Assembly (NCBI RefSeq): GCF_001411475.1 | Contig: NZ_LLWH01000180.1 | Coordinates: 1-33,080, forward strand | DNA length: 33,080 nt | Direction of reading: 5' to 3' | Source of the DNA: Pseudomonas endophytica | Lineage (GTDB): Bacteria > Pseudomonadota > Gammaproteobacteria > Pseudomonadales > Pseudomonadaceae | Part shown: positions 1 through 7,964 of the stretch, piece after piece | Numbering within the stretch: the stretch's first letter is position 1 | Layout: every line of letters begins with the position of its first letter | Notes under the pieces: generated by a model | What the model was told of the DNA's origin: nothing | Databases searched by the model: none | What the model saw: the letters and a program-made list of their open reading frames with translations, nothing else | Position numbers and translations under genes: made by a program

Positions 1-400
1 ACGAATCGGCCCGGTGCTGAGCCCACGGTACGCGCAGTACCCCCACTTATTTCAGGCACCGGCCAGCGCTCTGTTGGACGAGCCTTTACTGCACACCACT
101 TCACGACCACAGGCGTGGCCAAGCTGGGCGCAGCAAAACACTATCGACGCAAAGGAACTGAAATTCGGACAGGGGTTTGAGCACTTGTATTACTTGCTCG
201 AAGCCGCCGTGGCAGGTTTGGGTGTGGCGATTGCCCCAGAACCTTTGGTCGCTGAAGACCTGCGGGCGGGTCGCCTGGCTGCGCCTTGGGGCTTTAAACA
301 AACCCCGGCACAACTGGCGTTATGGGTGCCTAAGCGCGCCGCAGACGGGCGCGCTCGGCAACTCGCGCAGTGGCTCAAGGCTGAGCTTGCGCGGGCGTAG
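1..400 (+). CDS. LysR-family transcriptional regulator, C-terminal part (cut by window edge)
   Basis: An open frame enters from the left edge with no start codon in view and ends at TAG (398-400), giving about 133 residues. They match the end of a LysR effector-binding domain of the GcvA/AmpR type: a hydrophobic '[19 protein letters not shown]' segment followed by '[14 protein letters not shown]' and a closing '[11 protein letters not shown]...LAQWLKAEL' helix. The N-terminal helix-turn-helix lies outside the window. The gene converges on the DUF883 gene with a 2-bp gap between stop codons. The target and inducer cannot be inferred from this fragment. Confidence 0.85.
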   Translation, partial: RIGPVLSPRYAQYPHLFQAPASALLDEPLLHTTSRPQAWPSWAQQNTIDAKELKFGQGFEHLYYLLEAAVAGLGVAIAPEPLVAEDLRAGRLAAPWGFKQTPAQLALWVPKRAADGRARQLAQWLKAELARA

Positions 401-402
401 TC

Positions 403-726
403 TTAATGACGCTTGCACAACAGAAAAGCCGCCAACAGACCTACCGCACCCAGCGCAACACCGGCGGTGGCATACGGATGCTCTTGCGCATAGTCGCGAG
501 TCGCAATGGCGGTTTCGCGGGTCTTGTCTTTCACTTCTTCGTACGCATCGCTGAGCAGATGACGCGAATGCTTAAGTGCGTTCTCGGCATTGCTTTTCAG
601 TGCGCCAATAGTCTTTTTCGATTCGTCAGAAGCGTCGTGCTTGAAGCTCTCTAGAGACTTGAGCAGGCTCTCGATCTCGGCTTCCATGCTTTGCAATGAG
701 GCTTTACGTGAAGAATTGCTAGCCAT
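403..726 (-). CDS. DUF883 family protein (YqjD/ElaB-like), C-tail-anchored
   Basis: This 107-residue protein has a long charged, helix-forming N-terminal part (about residues 10-80, probably coiled coil) and one C-terminal membrane segment (about 86-104, 'ATAGVALGAVGLLAAFLL') ending in 'CKRH'. This is the DUF883 layout; E. coli YqjD and ElaB are stationary-phase inner-membrane proteins that associate with ribosomes. 'YAQEHPYATAGVALG' is the family's most recognisable block. The start is ATG with AGGAG upstream. It is divergent from the dodecin gene across 155 bp. A stress or stationary-phase role is inferred from the family. Confidence 0.88.
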   Translation of the reverse strand: MASNSSRKASLQSMEAEIESLLKSLESFKHDASDESKKTIGALKSNAENALKHSRHLLSDAYEEVKDKTRETAIATRDYAQEHPYATAGVALGAVGLLAAFLLCKRH

Positions 727-881
727 TAGGGCTTCTCCTGCTTGATGAGTGTGGGTACTTGTTTAGTCCGACTGCGCCGTTTTCAGAAAGTGCAAAAAAC
801 CTGAACTTTTCCTTTCGATCAGGCCACGAAGTATCAGCAGACTCGCTGCTAGGCTTTGATTGACGACAAAAGGAGAACGTT

Positions 882-1097
882 ATGTCTGACCATCACACCT
901 ACAAGAAAATTGAACTGGTAGGTTCGTCCTCGAGCAGCATAGAAGACGCTATCAGTAATGCACTGGCCGAGGCCCACAAAACGATCAAACATTTGGAATG
1001 GTTTGAAGTGCTGGAAACCCGCGGGCACATCAAGGACGGCAAAGTGGCGCACTATCAGGTCACCCTGAAAGTCGGCTTTCGGATCGCTACTAGCTGA
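882..1097 (+). CDS. Dodecin family flavin-binding protein
   Basis: At 71 residues this has the length and pattern of dodecin: 'YKKIELVGSSSSSIEDAISNAL' then 'LEWFEVLETRGHI' and 'YQVTLKVGFRI'. The tryptophan in 'LEWFEV' is the residue that stacks on flavin in dodecins. Dodecins form hollow 12-subunit spheres that bind riboflavin or FMN and buffer free flavin. The start is ATG preceded by AAAGGAG. A CTAGGCT at 849-855 resembles an RpoS-type -10 but is unproven. A terminator-like hairpin follows 60 bp after the stop. Confidence 0.92.
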   Translation: MSDHHTYKKIELVGSSSSSIEDAISNALAEAHKTIKHLEWFEVLETRGHIKDGKVAHYQVTLKVGFRIATS

Positions 1098-1160
1098 ATG
1101 ACCGATAGAGTTTTGTGTTAACAGACTGGCCGTTTGCCACAATATCCGCTAAACCGTCTG

Positions 1161-1200
1161 GGTGCGGCAGGGCCAAACGTGCCGCACCCTTGTTGTTTTG
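1161..1200 (+). terminator. Intrinsic terminator after the dodecin gene
   Basis: A perfect 9-bp GC-rich stem (GGTGCGGCA at 1161-1169 with TGCCGCACC at 1180-1188) has a 10-nt loop and is followed by CTTGTTGTTTTG. It lies between dodecin and the DUF1161 gene, so the DUF1161 gene probably has its own promoter or depends on read-through. The T-tract is interrupted by G. Confidence 0.7.
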
Positions 1201-1217
1201 ATCTGGGGAACTGACCG

Positions 1218-1442
1218 ATGAAAAAGATTTTATTGGCTGTAGGCTTACTGAGTCTGGCGGGCACTGCTTTCGCAGCGGGCAAGCCTTGTGATGAATTGAA
1301 AAGCGAAATTGCTGCGAAGATTGATGCCAATGGCGTCCCGCAGTACTCGCTGGAAATCGTCGACAAAGGCACCGCTTCGGACGGCGAAGTCGTAGGATCC
1401 TGTGAAGGCGGCACCAAAGATATCGTTTACAAGCGCGGCTGA
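1218..1442 (+). CDS. DUF1161 periplasmic protein, copy 1
   Basis: This 74-residue protein starts with a signal peptide (MKKILLAVGLLSLAGTAFA, cleavage after AFA at residue 19) and has a mature part of about 55 residues with two cysteines, in 'KPCDELK' and 'VVGSCEGG', probably forming a disulfide. This is the DUF1161 pattern; the function is unknown. The start ATG has GGGGAAC upstream. A paralogue of the same size lies at 3315-3548, with a luciferase-like oxidoreductase and an OsmC protein between them. Confidence 0.88.
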   Translation: MKKILLAVGLLSLAGTAFAAGKPCDELKSEIAAKIDANGVPQYSLEIVDKGTASDGEVVGSCEGGTKDIVYKRG

Positions 1443-1457
1443 TTACGCCGCCATCGC

Positions 1458-1522
1458 GTAGGCGCTGCCGCAGGCTGCGATCTTTTGATCGTTAAAAGAT
1501 CGCAGCCTGCGGCAGCGCCTAC
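1458..1522. repeat. REP-type inverted repeat, 29-bp perfect arms
   Basis: Two perfectly complementary 29-bp arms (1458-1486 and 1494-1522) are separated by 7 nt. The arms carry the core GCTGCCGCAGGCTGCGATC, also found at 32250-32328. This is a Pseudomonas REP doublet in head-to-head arrangement, sitting between convergent genes. The right arm ends 4 nt from the stop of the LLM oxidoreductase, so the hairpin may also end or stabilise both transcripts. Confidence 0.9.
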
Positions 1523-1526
1523 AGGT

Positions 1527-2531
1527 TCAGCCTTGTTTCATCACCTGCGACAGCAGTTCGTAAGAGCGAATGCGGTCAGTATGCTCATACAGATCGCAAG
1601 TAAAGATCAGCTCATCGGCTTGAGTTTGCTCAACCAGCACTTCCAGTTTGGCGCGGATTTTTTCGGGGCTGCCGATCATTGCTAAGCCCAAAAAGCTCAT
1701 CACCGCTTCTTTTTCATGCGGTAACCACAGCCCGTCCATACTTTTCACCGGCGCGCGTTGCACCAAGCTCTGGCCACGCATCAAGGCCAAAATCCGCTGC
1801 AACACTGAGGTGGACAGGTAATCGGCCTGTTCATCGGTATCGGCTGCGACCAATGGCACACCGAGCATCACGTACGGCTTGTCGAGCACCGCCGACGGTT
1901 TGAAGTGATTACGGTAAACGCGTATGGCTTCGTGCATCAAACGAGGAGCGAAATGTGAAGCGAAGGCGTAAGGCAAGCCGCGTTCACCGGCCAATTGCGC
2001 ACTGAACAGGCTCGACCCAAGCAACCACACGGGCACGTTGGTGCCGGTGCCAGGCATCGCGATCACGCGTTGATCTGGCGTACGCGGGCCGAGGTAGCGC
2101 ATCAGTTCGGCAACATCCTGCGGAAAGTCATCAGCGCTGCCGGATCGCTCGCGACGCAGGGCGCGGGCGGTCATTTGGTCTGAACCCGGCGCACGCCCAA
2201 GGCCCAAGTCGATGCGGCCTGGGTACAGACTTTCAAGGGTGCCGAACTGCTCGGCAATCACCAACGGCGCATGGTTAGGCAACATCACACCGCCTGAACC
2301 GATGCGTAGGGTCGAGGTGCCACCGGCCAAATAACCGATTAAAACCGAGGTCGCCGAGCTGGCGATGCCGTCCATGTTGTGGTGTTCAGCAACCCAAAAG
2401 CGGTTGTAGCCAAGCTTCTCAACGTGTTGGGCCAAATCCAGCGAATTGTGCAACGACTGAGCGGCGCTGCCATTTTCGCGCACAGGCACGAGGTCGAGGG
2501 TCGAGAATTTGACATCAGACAATCGTTTCAT
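1527..2531 (-). CDS. LLM class flavin-dependent oxidoreductase (luciferase-like monooxygenase)
   Basis: At 334 residues this is a full-length single-subunit luciferase-like protein. It shows the family blocks '[13 protein letters not shown]' (about residues 40-52), '[20 protein letters not shown]' (about 75-94) and '[16 protein letters not shown]' (about 103-118), which form the flavin-binding TIM barrel. These enzymes use reduced FMN and oxygen; the substrate is unknown. The closest recognised type is the YhbW/MsnO8-like group. The start is ATG with GGAG about 9 nt upstream. It is divergent from the OsmC gene. Confidence 0.9.
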   Translation of the reverse strand: MKRLSDVKFSTLDLVPVRENGSAAQSLHNSLDLAQHVEKLGYNRFWVAEHHNMDGIASSATSVLIGYLAGGTSTLRIGSGGVMLPNHAPLVIAEQFGTLESLYPGRIDLGLGRAPGSDQMTARALRRERSGSADDFPQDVAELMRYLGPRTPDQRVIAMPGTGTNVPVWLLGSSLFSAQLAGERGLPYAFASHFAPRLMHEAIRVYRNHFKPSAVLDKPYVMLGVPLVAADTDEQADYLSTSVLQRILALMRGQSLVQRAPVKSMDGLWLPHEKEAVMSFLGLAMIGSPEKIRAKLEVLVEQTQADELIFTCDLYEHTDRIRSYELLSQVMKQG

Positions 2532-2671
2532 CAGCCGTCTACTCCAATTGAGGTGCGGGTTTAGGCATTCGCAAAAAACCCGTCAGTGTTTACAGAAATA
2601 TGGGCATATACCCGAGTTTCAATGGCATTGATGAAATGAGCTACAAAAAATAGCGATTTGTCCGATGTGGT

Positions 2672-2699
2672 GAACTTTGTAGAGACGACTACCCTCACA
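2672..2699 (+). promoter_or_regulatory. Candidate ECF (AlgU/RpoE-like) promoter for osmC
   Basis: A GAACTT hexamer (2672-2677) is followed after 17 nt by TCACA (2695-2699). The -35 matches the AlgU/RpoE consensus exactly, and the -10 matches TCTGA at three of five positions. It would place transcription start around 2706, giving a 5' leader of about 40 nt that contains the hairpin described next. The spacing and the stress-type gene downstream support the call, but the weak -10 leaves it uncertain. Confidence 0.35.
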
Positions 2700-2710
2700 A
2701 GTCCATTCAA

Positions 2711-2736
2711 GGCGTGAAACCTTCACGCCGTTTTTC
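2711..2736 (+). terminator. Terminator-shaped hairpin in the osmC leader, abutting the Shine-Dalgarno
   Basis: A perfect 8-bp stem (GGCGTGAA at 2711-2718, TTCACGCC at 2722-2729) with a 3-nt loop is followed by GTTTTTC, and AGGAGG (2737-2742) begins directly afterwards, with the ATG at 2748. The element has the form of an intrinsic terminator but no gene ends upstream on this strand. It could be an attenuator, or it could set or protect the 5' end. No competing anti-terminator stem is obvious. Confidence 0.55.
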
Positions 2737-2747
2737 AGGAGGCACGT

Positions 2748-3179
2748 ATGAGTATTAAAAAGACTGCATCGGCGCATTGGGAAGGCGACCTTAAAACCGG
2801 TATCGGTTCCATCTCCACAGAAACCGGCGTATTGCGTGAAGCCCCGTATGGCTTTAAAGCACGCTTTGAAGGCGGCAAAGGCACCAACCCTGAAGAGCTG
2901 ATCGGCGCAGCACACGCTGGCTGTTTCTCGATGGCACTGTCGATGATTCTGGGTGATGCCGGGCTTAAGGCCGAGAGCATCGACACCCAAGCTGAGGTCA
3001 CGCTGGATCAAGTAGACGGTGGGTTTGCGATCACGGCTGTACACCTGACGCTCAAGGCCAAAGTGCCAGGCGCTAGCCAACAGCAATTCGATGACCTGAC
3101 GACTAAAGCCAAAGAAGGCTGCCCGGTGTCCAAGGTACTGAACGCCAAAATCACCCTAGATGCGACCCTACTGAGCTAA
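2748..3179 (+). CDS. OsmC family peroxiredoxin
   Basis: This 143-residue protein is the usual OsmC length. It has the paired redox cysteines at C59 ('[12 protein letters not shown]') and C125 ('[11 protein letters not shown]'), and the E50 region '[14 protein letters not shown]' typical of the group. OsmC proteins reduce organic hydroperoxides through this cysteine pair. The '[13 protein letters not shown]' N-terminal block puts it with OsmC rather than Ohr. The start is ATG with a strong AGGAGG. The divergent neighbour is a flavin oxidoreductase. The 5' leader carries a terminator-like hairpin and a candidate ECF promoter. Confidence 0.93.
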   Translation: MSIKKTASAHWEGDLKTGIGSISTETGVLREAPYGFKARFEGGKGTNPEELIGAAHAGCFSMALSMILGDAGLKAESIDTQAEVTLDQVDGGFAITAVHLTLKAKVPGASQQQFDDLTTKAKEGCPVSKVLNAKITLDATLLS

Positions 3180-3223
3180 CGCTCAACGCACGCCCCGCCA
3201 TATAGTGCGGGGCGACGTTAGCT
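3174..3223 (+). terminator. Two-tier hairpin ending the osmC transcript
   Basis: The inner stem is a perfect 8-bp GC pair (CGCCCCGC at 3191-3198, GCGGGGCG at 3207-3214). An outer stem pairs AGCTAACG (3174-3181), which includes the osmC stop codon, with CGTTAGCT (3216-3223). No T-tract follows, so it may act as an mRNA-stabilising 3' structure or a Rho-dependent end more than a classical intrinsic terminator. Confidence 0.5.
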
Positions 3224-3314
3224 TAGAGCCTTTGCAGGCAGCGCTAAATGTGATCGAAGAGCCGTCGAGTGCGTCAGACCCTTACTGTGCGTTCAGCTTG
3301 AAGGAAATCTCATC

Positions 3315-3548
3315 ATGAAACGTTTTGCTTTAGCGGTTATCAGTTGCACCTTAGCCACATCCGTATTGGCGGCACCTAAGCCTTGCGACGAATTGAAGGC
3401 TGAAATCGAAGCCAAGATTCAAGCCAACAACGTGTCGTCTTACACGCTCGAAGTCGTGACCAATGACGAAGTTCACGATCAGAACATGGTGGTCGGCTCG
3501 TGTGAAAACGGCACTAAGAAGATCATCTACCAGAAAAACGACAACTGA
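3315..3548 (+). CDS. DUF1161 periplasmic protein, copy 2
   Basis: This 77-residue protein is a paralogue of the protein at 1218-1442. It has a signal peptide (MKRFALAVISCTLATSVLA), then 'KPCDELKAEIEAKIQANNV' and 'VVGSCENGTKKIIYQ', keeping both cysteines and their spacing apart from a 2-residue insertion between them. The start is ATG with AAGGA 8-9 nt upstream. It ends 3 nt short of the convergent lipoprotein gene's stop. The function of the family is unknown. Confidence 0.88.
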   Translation: MKRFALAVISCTLATSVLAAPKPCDELKAEIEAKIQANNVSSYTLEVVTNDEVHDQNMVVGSCENGTKKIIYQKNDN

Positions 3549-3551
3549 GTT

Positions 3552-3968
3552 TTAGGGCAGGCAGTTAACCAGCCGCTCCTCGGCCAACACCTTACCTTCG
3601 GCGTTGTACAACCGGGCGTAAGCGTTGAAACCTAGCGAGCGCGCTTGCAGTCGATAACGTTGGCCGGGCTGGAAGTCTGCGTAGTTGACCGTGAGGTAAC
3701 ACAGCCGCTCTTGCGGGTCACTGAACATGCCCATCCCACCTATAAACACCTCAAAATCGAAACGCACCATCAGTTCATGGCTGCCAGGGGACACTTGGAA
3801 ATAACGGCCGTCGTTCAGGCGCTTGTTGTCCAGCCGCTCGGCCATCACCAGCTTGCCGGTTTGTGTTTCAAGGTCGACCCAGGCCATGTCCGGATCGTGG
3901 GGCGGTAATGGCGTACTGGCGCAGGCGCTGAGCAGGCCGGTGATGAGGAGTAGCAAAAACGCGCGCAT
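3552..3968 (-). CDS. Putative outer-membrane lipoprotein of unknown function
   Basis: This gives 138 residues when started at the ATG at 3968, which has GGAAACG upstream and places a clean lipoprotein signal peptide first (MRAFLLLLITGLLSAC, lipid-modified Cys at residue 16). The next upstream in-frame start adds a non-signal extension and is unlikely. The mature part is beta-rich, with 'VSPGSHELMVRFDFEV' and 'YRLQARSLGFNAYARLY', reminiscent of the small DUF2846/PEGA-like lipoproteins, but I do not recognise it firmly. It is divergent from the aminopeptidase gene across 57 bp, suggesting a shared promoter region. Confidence 0.72.
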   Translation of the reverse strand: MRAFLLLLITGLLSACASTPLPPHDPDMAWVDLETQTGKLVMAERLDNKRLNDGRYFQVSPGSHELMVRFDFEVFIGGMGMFSDPQERLCYLTVNYADFQPGQRYRLQARSLGFNAYARLYNAEGKVLAEERLVNCLP

Positions 3969-4025
3969 GATCGTTTCCAAATGGATTTGAACCCTCAGCA
4001 TAGCCTTAGACCCCTGGACCGCACT

Positions 4026-5072
4026 ATGCCGCTAACCCTTCGCTGCCTGCTTGCCCTCATTTTTTCGGTGCTCCTCACGGGCTGCTCCAGTACCCGTTAT
4101 TACTCGCAGCTACTGACGGGCCAATGGCAGTTGTTACACGCCCGCGAACCGGTTGCCAAGGTAGTGGCCGACCCTCAGCGTGATCCCGCTTTGCGTGAGC
4201 ATCTGGCCAAATCCCAAGCCGCCCGGACCTTTGCCAGCGAGCAGTTGAAGCTGCCTGACAATCAAAGCTATCGGCTGTACGCCGATCTCCAGCGCCCGTA
4301 CGTGGTCTGGAATGTGTTTGCGACCCCGGAGTTTTCTCTCGACCCGGTCACCTACTGCTTTCCGGTTGCCGGGTGTGTGGCCTACCGAGGCTACTATTCA
4401 CAGGGTGCAGCGCGGGGTGACGCGGCCCTCAAGCGCCAGCAAGGCATGGACGTGTTTGTCAGTGGCGTTGAGGCTTATTCCACGTTGGGCTGGTTTGATG
4501 ACCCGATCCTCAACGGGATGTTGCTCTGGGGAGATGAGCGCTTGGCCACGGTTATTTTTCACGAGTTAGCACACCAGCGCGTTTACGTGAAAGACGATAC
4601 CGAGTTCAACGAGTCTTTCGCCAGTTTCGTCGAGCAAGAAGGCACCCGGCAATGGCGCGCCAACCAAGGGCTAACGCCTTCAAGTAGCGGGGCTGCTCAG
4701 CAGCGCGATCAGTTTATTGCGTTGGTCTTGGACACCCGCCAACGCTTGCAGCAGCTGTACACACAACCCTTATCGGCCTCGCAGATGCGCCAACGCAAAG
4801 CGGCACAGTTTGAAGACATGCGCCGCAAATACCGCGAACTTCGCGACCAGCAATGGGCGGGCAATAATCGTTACGACGCGTGGATAAACAGCCCGATAAA
4901 CAACGCCAAGCTACTGCCGTTCGGGCTGTATGACCAATGGGTGCCAGCTTTTGCCGCATTGTTTAAACACACCGGCGGCGATTGGGAGGGGTTTTATGCT
5001 GAGGTTGAACAGCTTGGCAAGCTACCCCCGTTACAGCGCAAAACAGCGCTGCGCCAGTGGGCTGGGCAATAG
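4026..5072 (+). CDS. Predicted aminopeptidase lipoprotein (COG4324 / Aminopep family)
   Basis: Started at the ATG at 4026 this is 348 residues with a lipoprotein signal (lipobox 'LLTGC', Cys20). The family's opening block 'STRYYSQLLTGQWQLL' follows directly. A zinc-binding HELAH lies at residues 179-183, followed by 'EFNESFASFVEQEGTRQW', which should supply the third ligand. The family is annotated as predicted aminopeptidase, with little experimental support. No strong ribosome site precedes 4026; the upstream ATG at 3981 would bury the signal peptide. It is divergent from a second lipoprotein gene 57 bp away. Confidence 0.87.
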   Translation: MPLTLRCLLALIFSVLLTGCSSTRYYSQLLTGQWQLLHAREPVAKVVADPQRDPALREHLAKSQAARTFASEQLKLPDNQSYRLYADLQRPYVVWNVFATPEFSLDPVTYCFPVAGCVAYRGYYSQGAARGDAALKRQQGMDVFVSGVEAYSTLGWFDDPILNGMLLWGDERLATVIFHELAHQRVYVKDDTEFNESFASFVEQEGTRQWRANQGLTPSSSGAAQQRDQFIALVLDTRQRLQQLYTQPLSASQMRQRKAAQFEDMRRKYRELRDQQWAGNNRYDAWINSPINNAKLLPFGLYDQWVPAFAALFKHTGGDWEGFYAEVEQLGKLPPLQRKTALRQWAGQ

Positions 5073-5212
5073 GACGTTGAAGCCGCTATAGCCTTTTTTT
5101 AGAGCACGTCTGCGGTATTTATGTAGTGCATCTACCTCATCTCCATCTTTTAGTCTGAACCTGATTCACCTCTGGCACTTTCGCCAAAATGTTTCAGACA
5201 GGGAGTTTGGAC

Positions 5213-7216
5213 ATGAGCAACAATCCACTTTTACAGCCCCTTGAGTTAGTACCTTACGCGGACATCTCGCTCGAGCATCTGCAACCCGCTATCAGCCAAA
5301 TCATTGCCGACAACCATAAAGCCCTAGACATTATTGTCAGCCAGTCTCTCGTCCCAACGTGGGATGACTTGGTACTCGCTGAAGATGAACTGGATGCACG
5401 CCTAGACGAAGCCTTCAACGCGCTGGTGACGTTAAGTCAGTTACCTCAAGCACCTGAATGGTTCGCGGCCTTCGAAAAGTGCTACAGCGAAGTCGAGGAT
5501 TACAAGGCTGGGACGCTTCAGAATCAGGCGCTGTATGACGCTTACACCGCTCTAGCCAACAGCGGCCCGGCTCAACTGTACTCATCGGCCCGCAAACACG
5601 TGTTGCGCAAAAAGCTAAGTGCATTTCGTAGCGCCGGTATCGGGTTATCCGAGCCGGTAAAAATGCAGTTGGTTGACCTGAACAAGCGCATTGGCGACCT
5701 TGAAGCGACCTTTAACAGTAATGTGCGCAATGCCAATCTGGCGTGGGAAAAACTCATTACGGATGAAACCTTACTGGCTGGCATCAGTTCCCCCCTTAAA
5801 CATAAATTGGCGCTCAAGGCTCTGGCAACCGAGCGTGAAGGCTGGTTGCTGACACTCGACGAAGAAGCGATCTACAGCGCCGTGATGGGCGAATGCGAAA
5901 ACAGGGCGTTACGCGAAGAGTTATGGATTGCCTACAACACCCGTGCCTCTGATCAAGGCCCAACGGCAGGGCAAAACGACAACAGCGTAGTCCTTGAGCA
6001 ACTACTCACACTCCGCCATCAGCGAGCCAAGTTGTTGGGCTATGACAACCACGCGCACTTTAGCCTTGAAATCAAAGCCGCCCGCTCAACCGATGAAGTA
6101 CTGGGCTTCATAAAAAAACGGGCAGCACATAAAAAAGCTGACTTCCAGGCATTGGCCCAATCACTGCAAACCGACGCACAATCGCTGGGCTACAACAACT
6201 TAAGCGCGTGGGATTATGCCTACTTAGCCCGCAGGGCAAGCGCTGAACTCAGCGGCACGCCAGACTCGGAGTTCTCGGCTTACTGCTCATACAATCAAAT
6301 ACTGAAATCACTGGTGCAATTGGTCAGTGGGCTCTTCGGTATTCAAATCTTAAAGGTAGAAAACTTCTCTACTTGGCACCCTGATGTGCAGTTGTACGCC
6401 ATCAATGACGGTCAAGAACGGCTTGGGCATCTCTATATCGACCCTTACATGCGTCAACCAAAAATGGACGGTTGCTGGACGCAAGCGATTACCGACCGCC
6501 ATATCAATGCAGAAGGCAGTGTAAAGCTGCCCGTGGCCATTTTGCATGGCAACTTTTCCCCACCCCAAGGCGCTACACCTTCTTTGCTAGAACCTTTGCA
6601 ATTGAACATGTTGTTCCATGAGTTCGGTCATTGCCTGCAACACATATTGACCCGCAGCCCTTACAGGACACTCTCTGGTATCAATTTTTTAGGACGCGAT
6701 GCAAGTGAGTTTGCGGGCCGAGTGCTGGAGCAATGGTGTTGGTCACGCGAGGTACTGCAGTGGATGACTCGGCATCACCAAACCGACAAGCCCTTAAGCA
6801 TCGAGCAGGTAGATCGGATCCTCGAAGCCAGAAAAATAACTGAAACGCTTAGAGATGCGGATGAGCTGACACGCTCACTATTTGATTTCGAATTGCATAG
6901 GACCCAAGGGGATGGCCGAAGCGTGCAAGACGTCTGGGCCAGCGCGCAACAAGCGCTACAGGTCTTACCATGGCCCGAGTTAGCGCGATTTGGTCATGCA
7001 TTCGACTATATGACCACAGGGTATGACGCAGGTTATTACGTCTACGAATGGTCTCGTCCGCTGGCCGAACAGGTTTTTACACGGTTTGAGCAAGAAGGCG
7101 TATTCAATGCCCAAACAGGCAAGGTATTTCGTGAGGCGTACTACACGCTTGGCGCGGAACAGACACTGCCTGAGTTCTATAAAACGTTTATGGGGCAGGC
7201 TCCTAACGATGACTAA
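5213..7216 (+). CDS. M3 family oligopeptidase (oligopeptidase A / thimet type)
   Basis: This is 667 residues when started at the ATG at 5213, which has GGGAG about 8 nt upstream; an earlier in-frame ATG at 5189 lacks this. The zinc motif HEFGH is at residues 469-473 in the context 'LNMLFHEFGHCLQHIL', and the third ligand is probably Glu499 in 'DASEFAGRVLEQW'. 'GYYVYEWSRPLAEQVF' near the C-terminus is the family's substrate-binding block. These cytoplasmic enzymes cut short peptides, including signal-peptide remnants. It differs enough from typical PrlC that it may be a second M3 paralogue, so no symbol is given. Confidence 0.92.
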   Translation: MSNNPLLQPLELVPYADISLEHLQPAISQIIADNHKALDIIVSQSLVPTWDDLVLAEDELDARLDEAFNALVTLSQLPQAPEWFAAFEKCYSEVEDYKAGTLQNQALYDAYTALANSGPAQLYSSARKHVLRKKLSAFRSAGIGLSEPVKMQLVDLNKRIGDLEATFNSNVRNANLAWEKLITDETLLAGISSPLKHKLALKALATEREGWLLTLDEEAIYSAVMGECENRALREELWIAYNTRASDQGPTAGQNDNSVVLEQLLTLRHQRAKLLGYDNHAHFSLEIKAARSTDEVLGFIKKRAAHKKADFQALAQSLQTDAQSLGYNNLSAWDYAYLARRASAELSGTPDSEFSAYCSYNQILKSLVQLVSGLFGIQILKVENFSTWHPDVQLYAINDGQERLGHLYIDPYMRQPKMDGCWTQAITDRHINAEGSVKLPVAILHGNFSPPQGATPSLLEPLQLNMLFHEFGHCLQHILTRSPYRTLSGINFLGRDASEFAGRVLEQWCWSREVLQWMTRHHQTDKPLSIEQVDRILEARKITETLRDADELTRSLFDFELHRTQGDGRSVQDVWASAQQALQVLPWPELARFGHAFDYMTTGYDAGYYVYEWSRPLAEQVFTRFEQEGVFNAQTGKVFREAYYTLGAEQTLPEFYKTFMGQAPNDD

Positions 7217-7221
7217 CGCCC

Positions 7222-7860
7222 TTAAACCTTGGGCCGCAGCCAATTCTTAACCACGCACGTGGCAAACGGGCTGGTGCTGCACGCGCCGCTGCTTAAGGCT
7301 GCACGTAGCTTGGGGATGTCGGCTTGCATCATGTAGGCGACGCCATCTTTGAAGTGCGAATTCTCGCCAAATCCGCCTTGGGTCATTTCGCTTAAGGCGT
7401 CTTCTTTGCTCCAGTTCTGCACCACCACCCGGTACATCGCCGCCATCAACCCCGTGCGGTCTACGCCGTGCTTGCAATGCATCAGCACCGGCCCATGGGC
7501 TTGAGCCGTTTGAATGGCACGTAACGCGGCCACTGTGTCAGCGTCATCCACATGGTTGGTGCGATAAGGTAACTGGACTTGTGCGACACCCAGATTTTTT
7601 AGCCACGCGCTGTCCGGCTCAGACAAAAAGTTGATGACGGTGACGATATGAAGCTTTTCTAGTAGCACATGGGCCTGCTCATCAGGCAATGCGCTGCGAT
7701 ACAGGGTGGGCGACATTTGATAGAGGTTGTACTGGGCTTCAACCGGCTGTGCCCAGTGCGGCTGGCGCGCCGCAATCACCTCTTCGGCCTGAGCATGAAG
7801 CAGGATGAAAACGGCCAAAAACGTCAGGCACTTGGCGGGCATAAACCGGGCTTTGAGCAT
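7222..7860 (-). CDS. Exported dual-specificity/tyrosine phosphatase family protein
   Basis: The 212-residue protein has an N-terminal signal peptide ('CLTFLAVFILLHAQA', about residues 11-25) and the CX5R signature 'HCKHGVDRTG', with nucleophile C129 and R135. A 'TNHVDDADTV' segment just upstream probably carries the general acid. 'SPTLYRSALPDEQ' is the block typical of the bacterial DSP group related to plant SIW14. A periplasmic location is inferred. The start at 7860 has no clear ribosome site; the ATG at 7842 is an alternative. It converges on the M3 peptidase with a 5-bp gap. Confidence 0.85.
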   Translation of the reverse strand: MLKARFMPAKCLTFLAVFILLHAQAEEVIAARQPHWAQPVEAQYNLYQMSPTLYRSALPDEQAHVLLEKLHIVTVINFLSEPDSAWLKNLGVAQVQLPYRTNHVDDADTVAALRAIQTAQAHGPVLMHCKHGVDRTGLMAAMYRVVVQNWSKEDALSEMTQGGFGENSHFKDGVAYMMQADIPKLRAALSSGACSTSPFATCVVKNWLRPKV

Positions 7861-7964
7861 GTCAGCGCAACCACTTTACTTATCGTTGTAGGAAGTGGCG
7901 GCAGAGTGCAGCAAAGCAAATAAAAACCGTGTGAGGCCGTTGTCAAAAAATCGTGATGCAGCCC

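Noticed and set aside
849..1142. Open frame on the minus strand opposite dodecin
   Set aside because: It is antisense to a clear dodecin gene, has no ribosome site and has no family-like sequence.
3981..4025. Upstream start (ATG at 3981) for the aminopeptidase lipoprotein
   Set aside because: It would add 15 polar residues before the signal peptide; the ATG at 4026 places the lipobox correctly.
5073..5212. Possible intrinsic terminator before the M3 peptidase (run of T near 5093)
   Set aside because: The T-run is preceded only by a CTATAG palindrome and no convincing GC stem.
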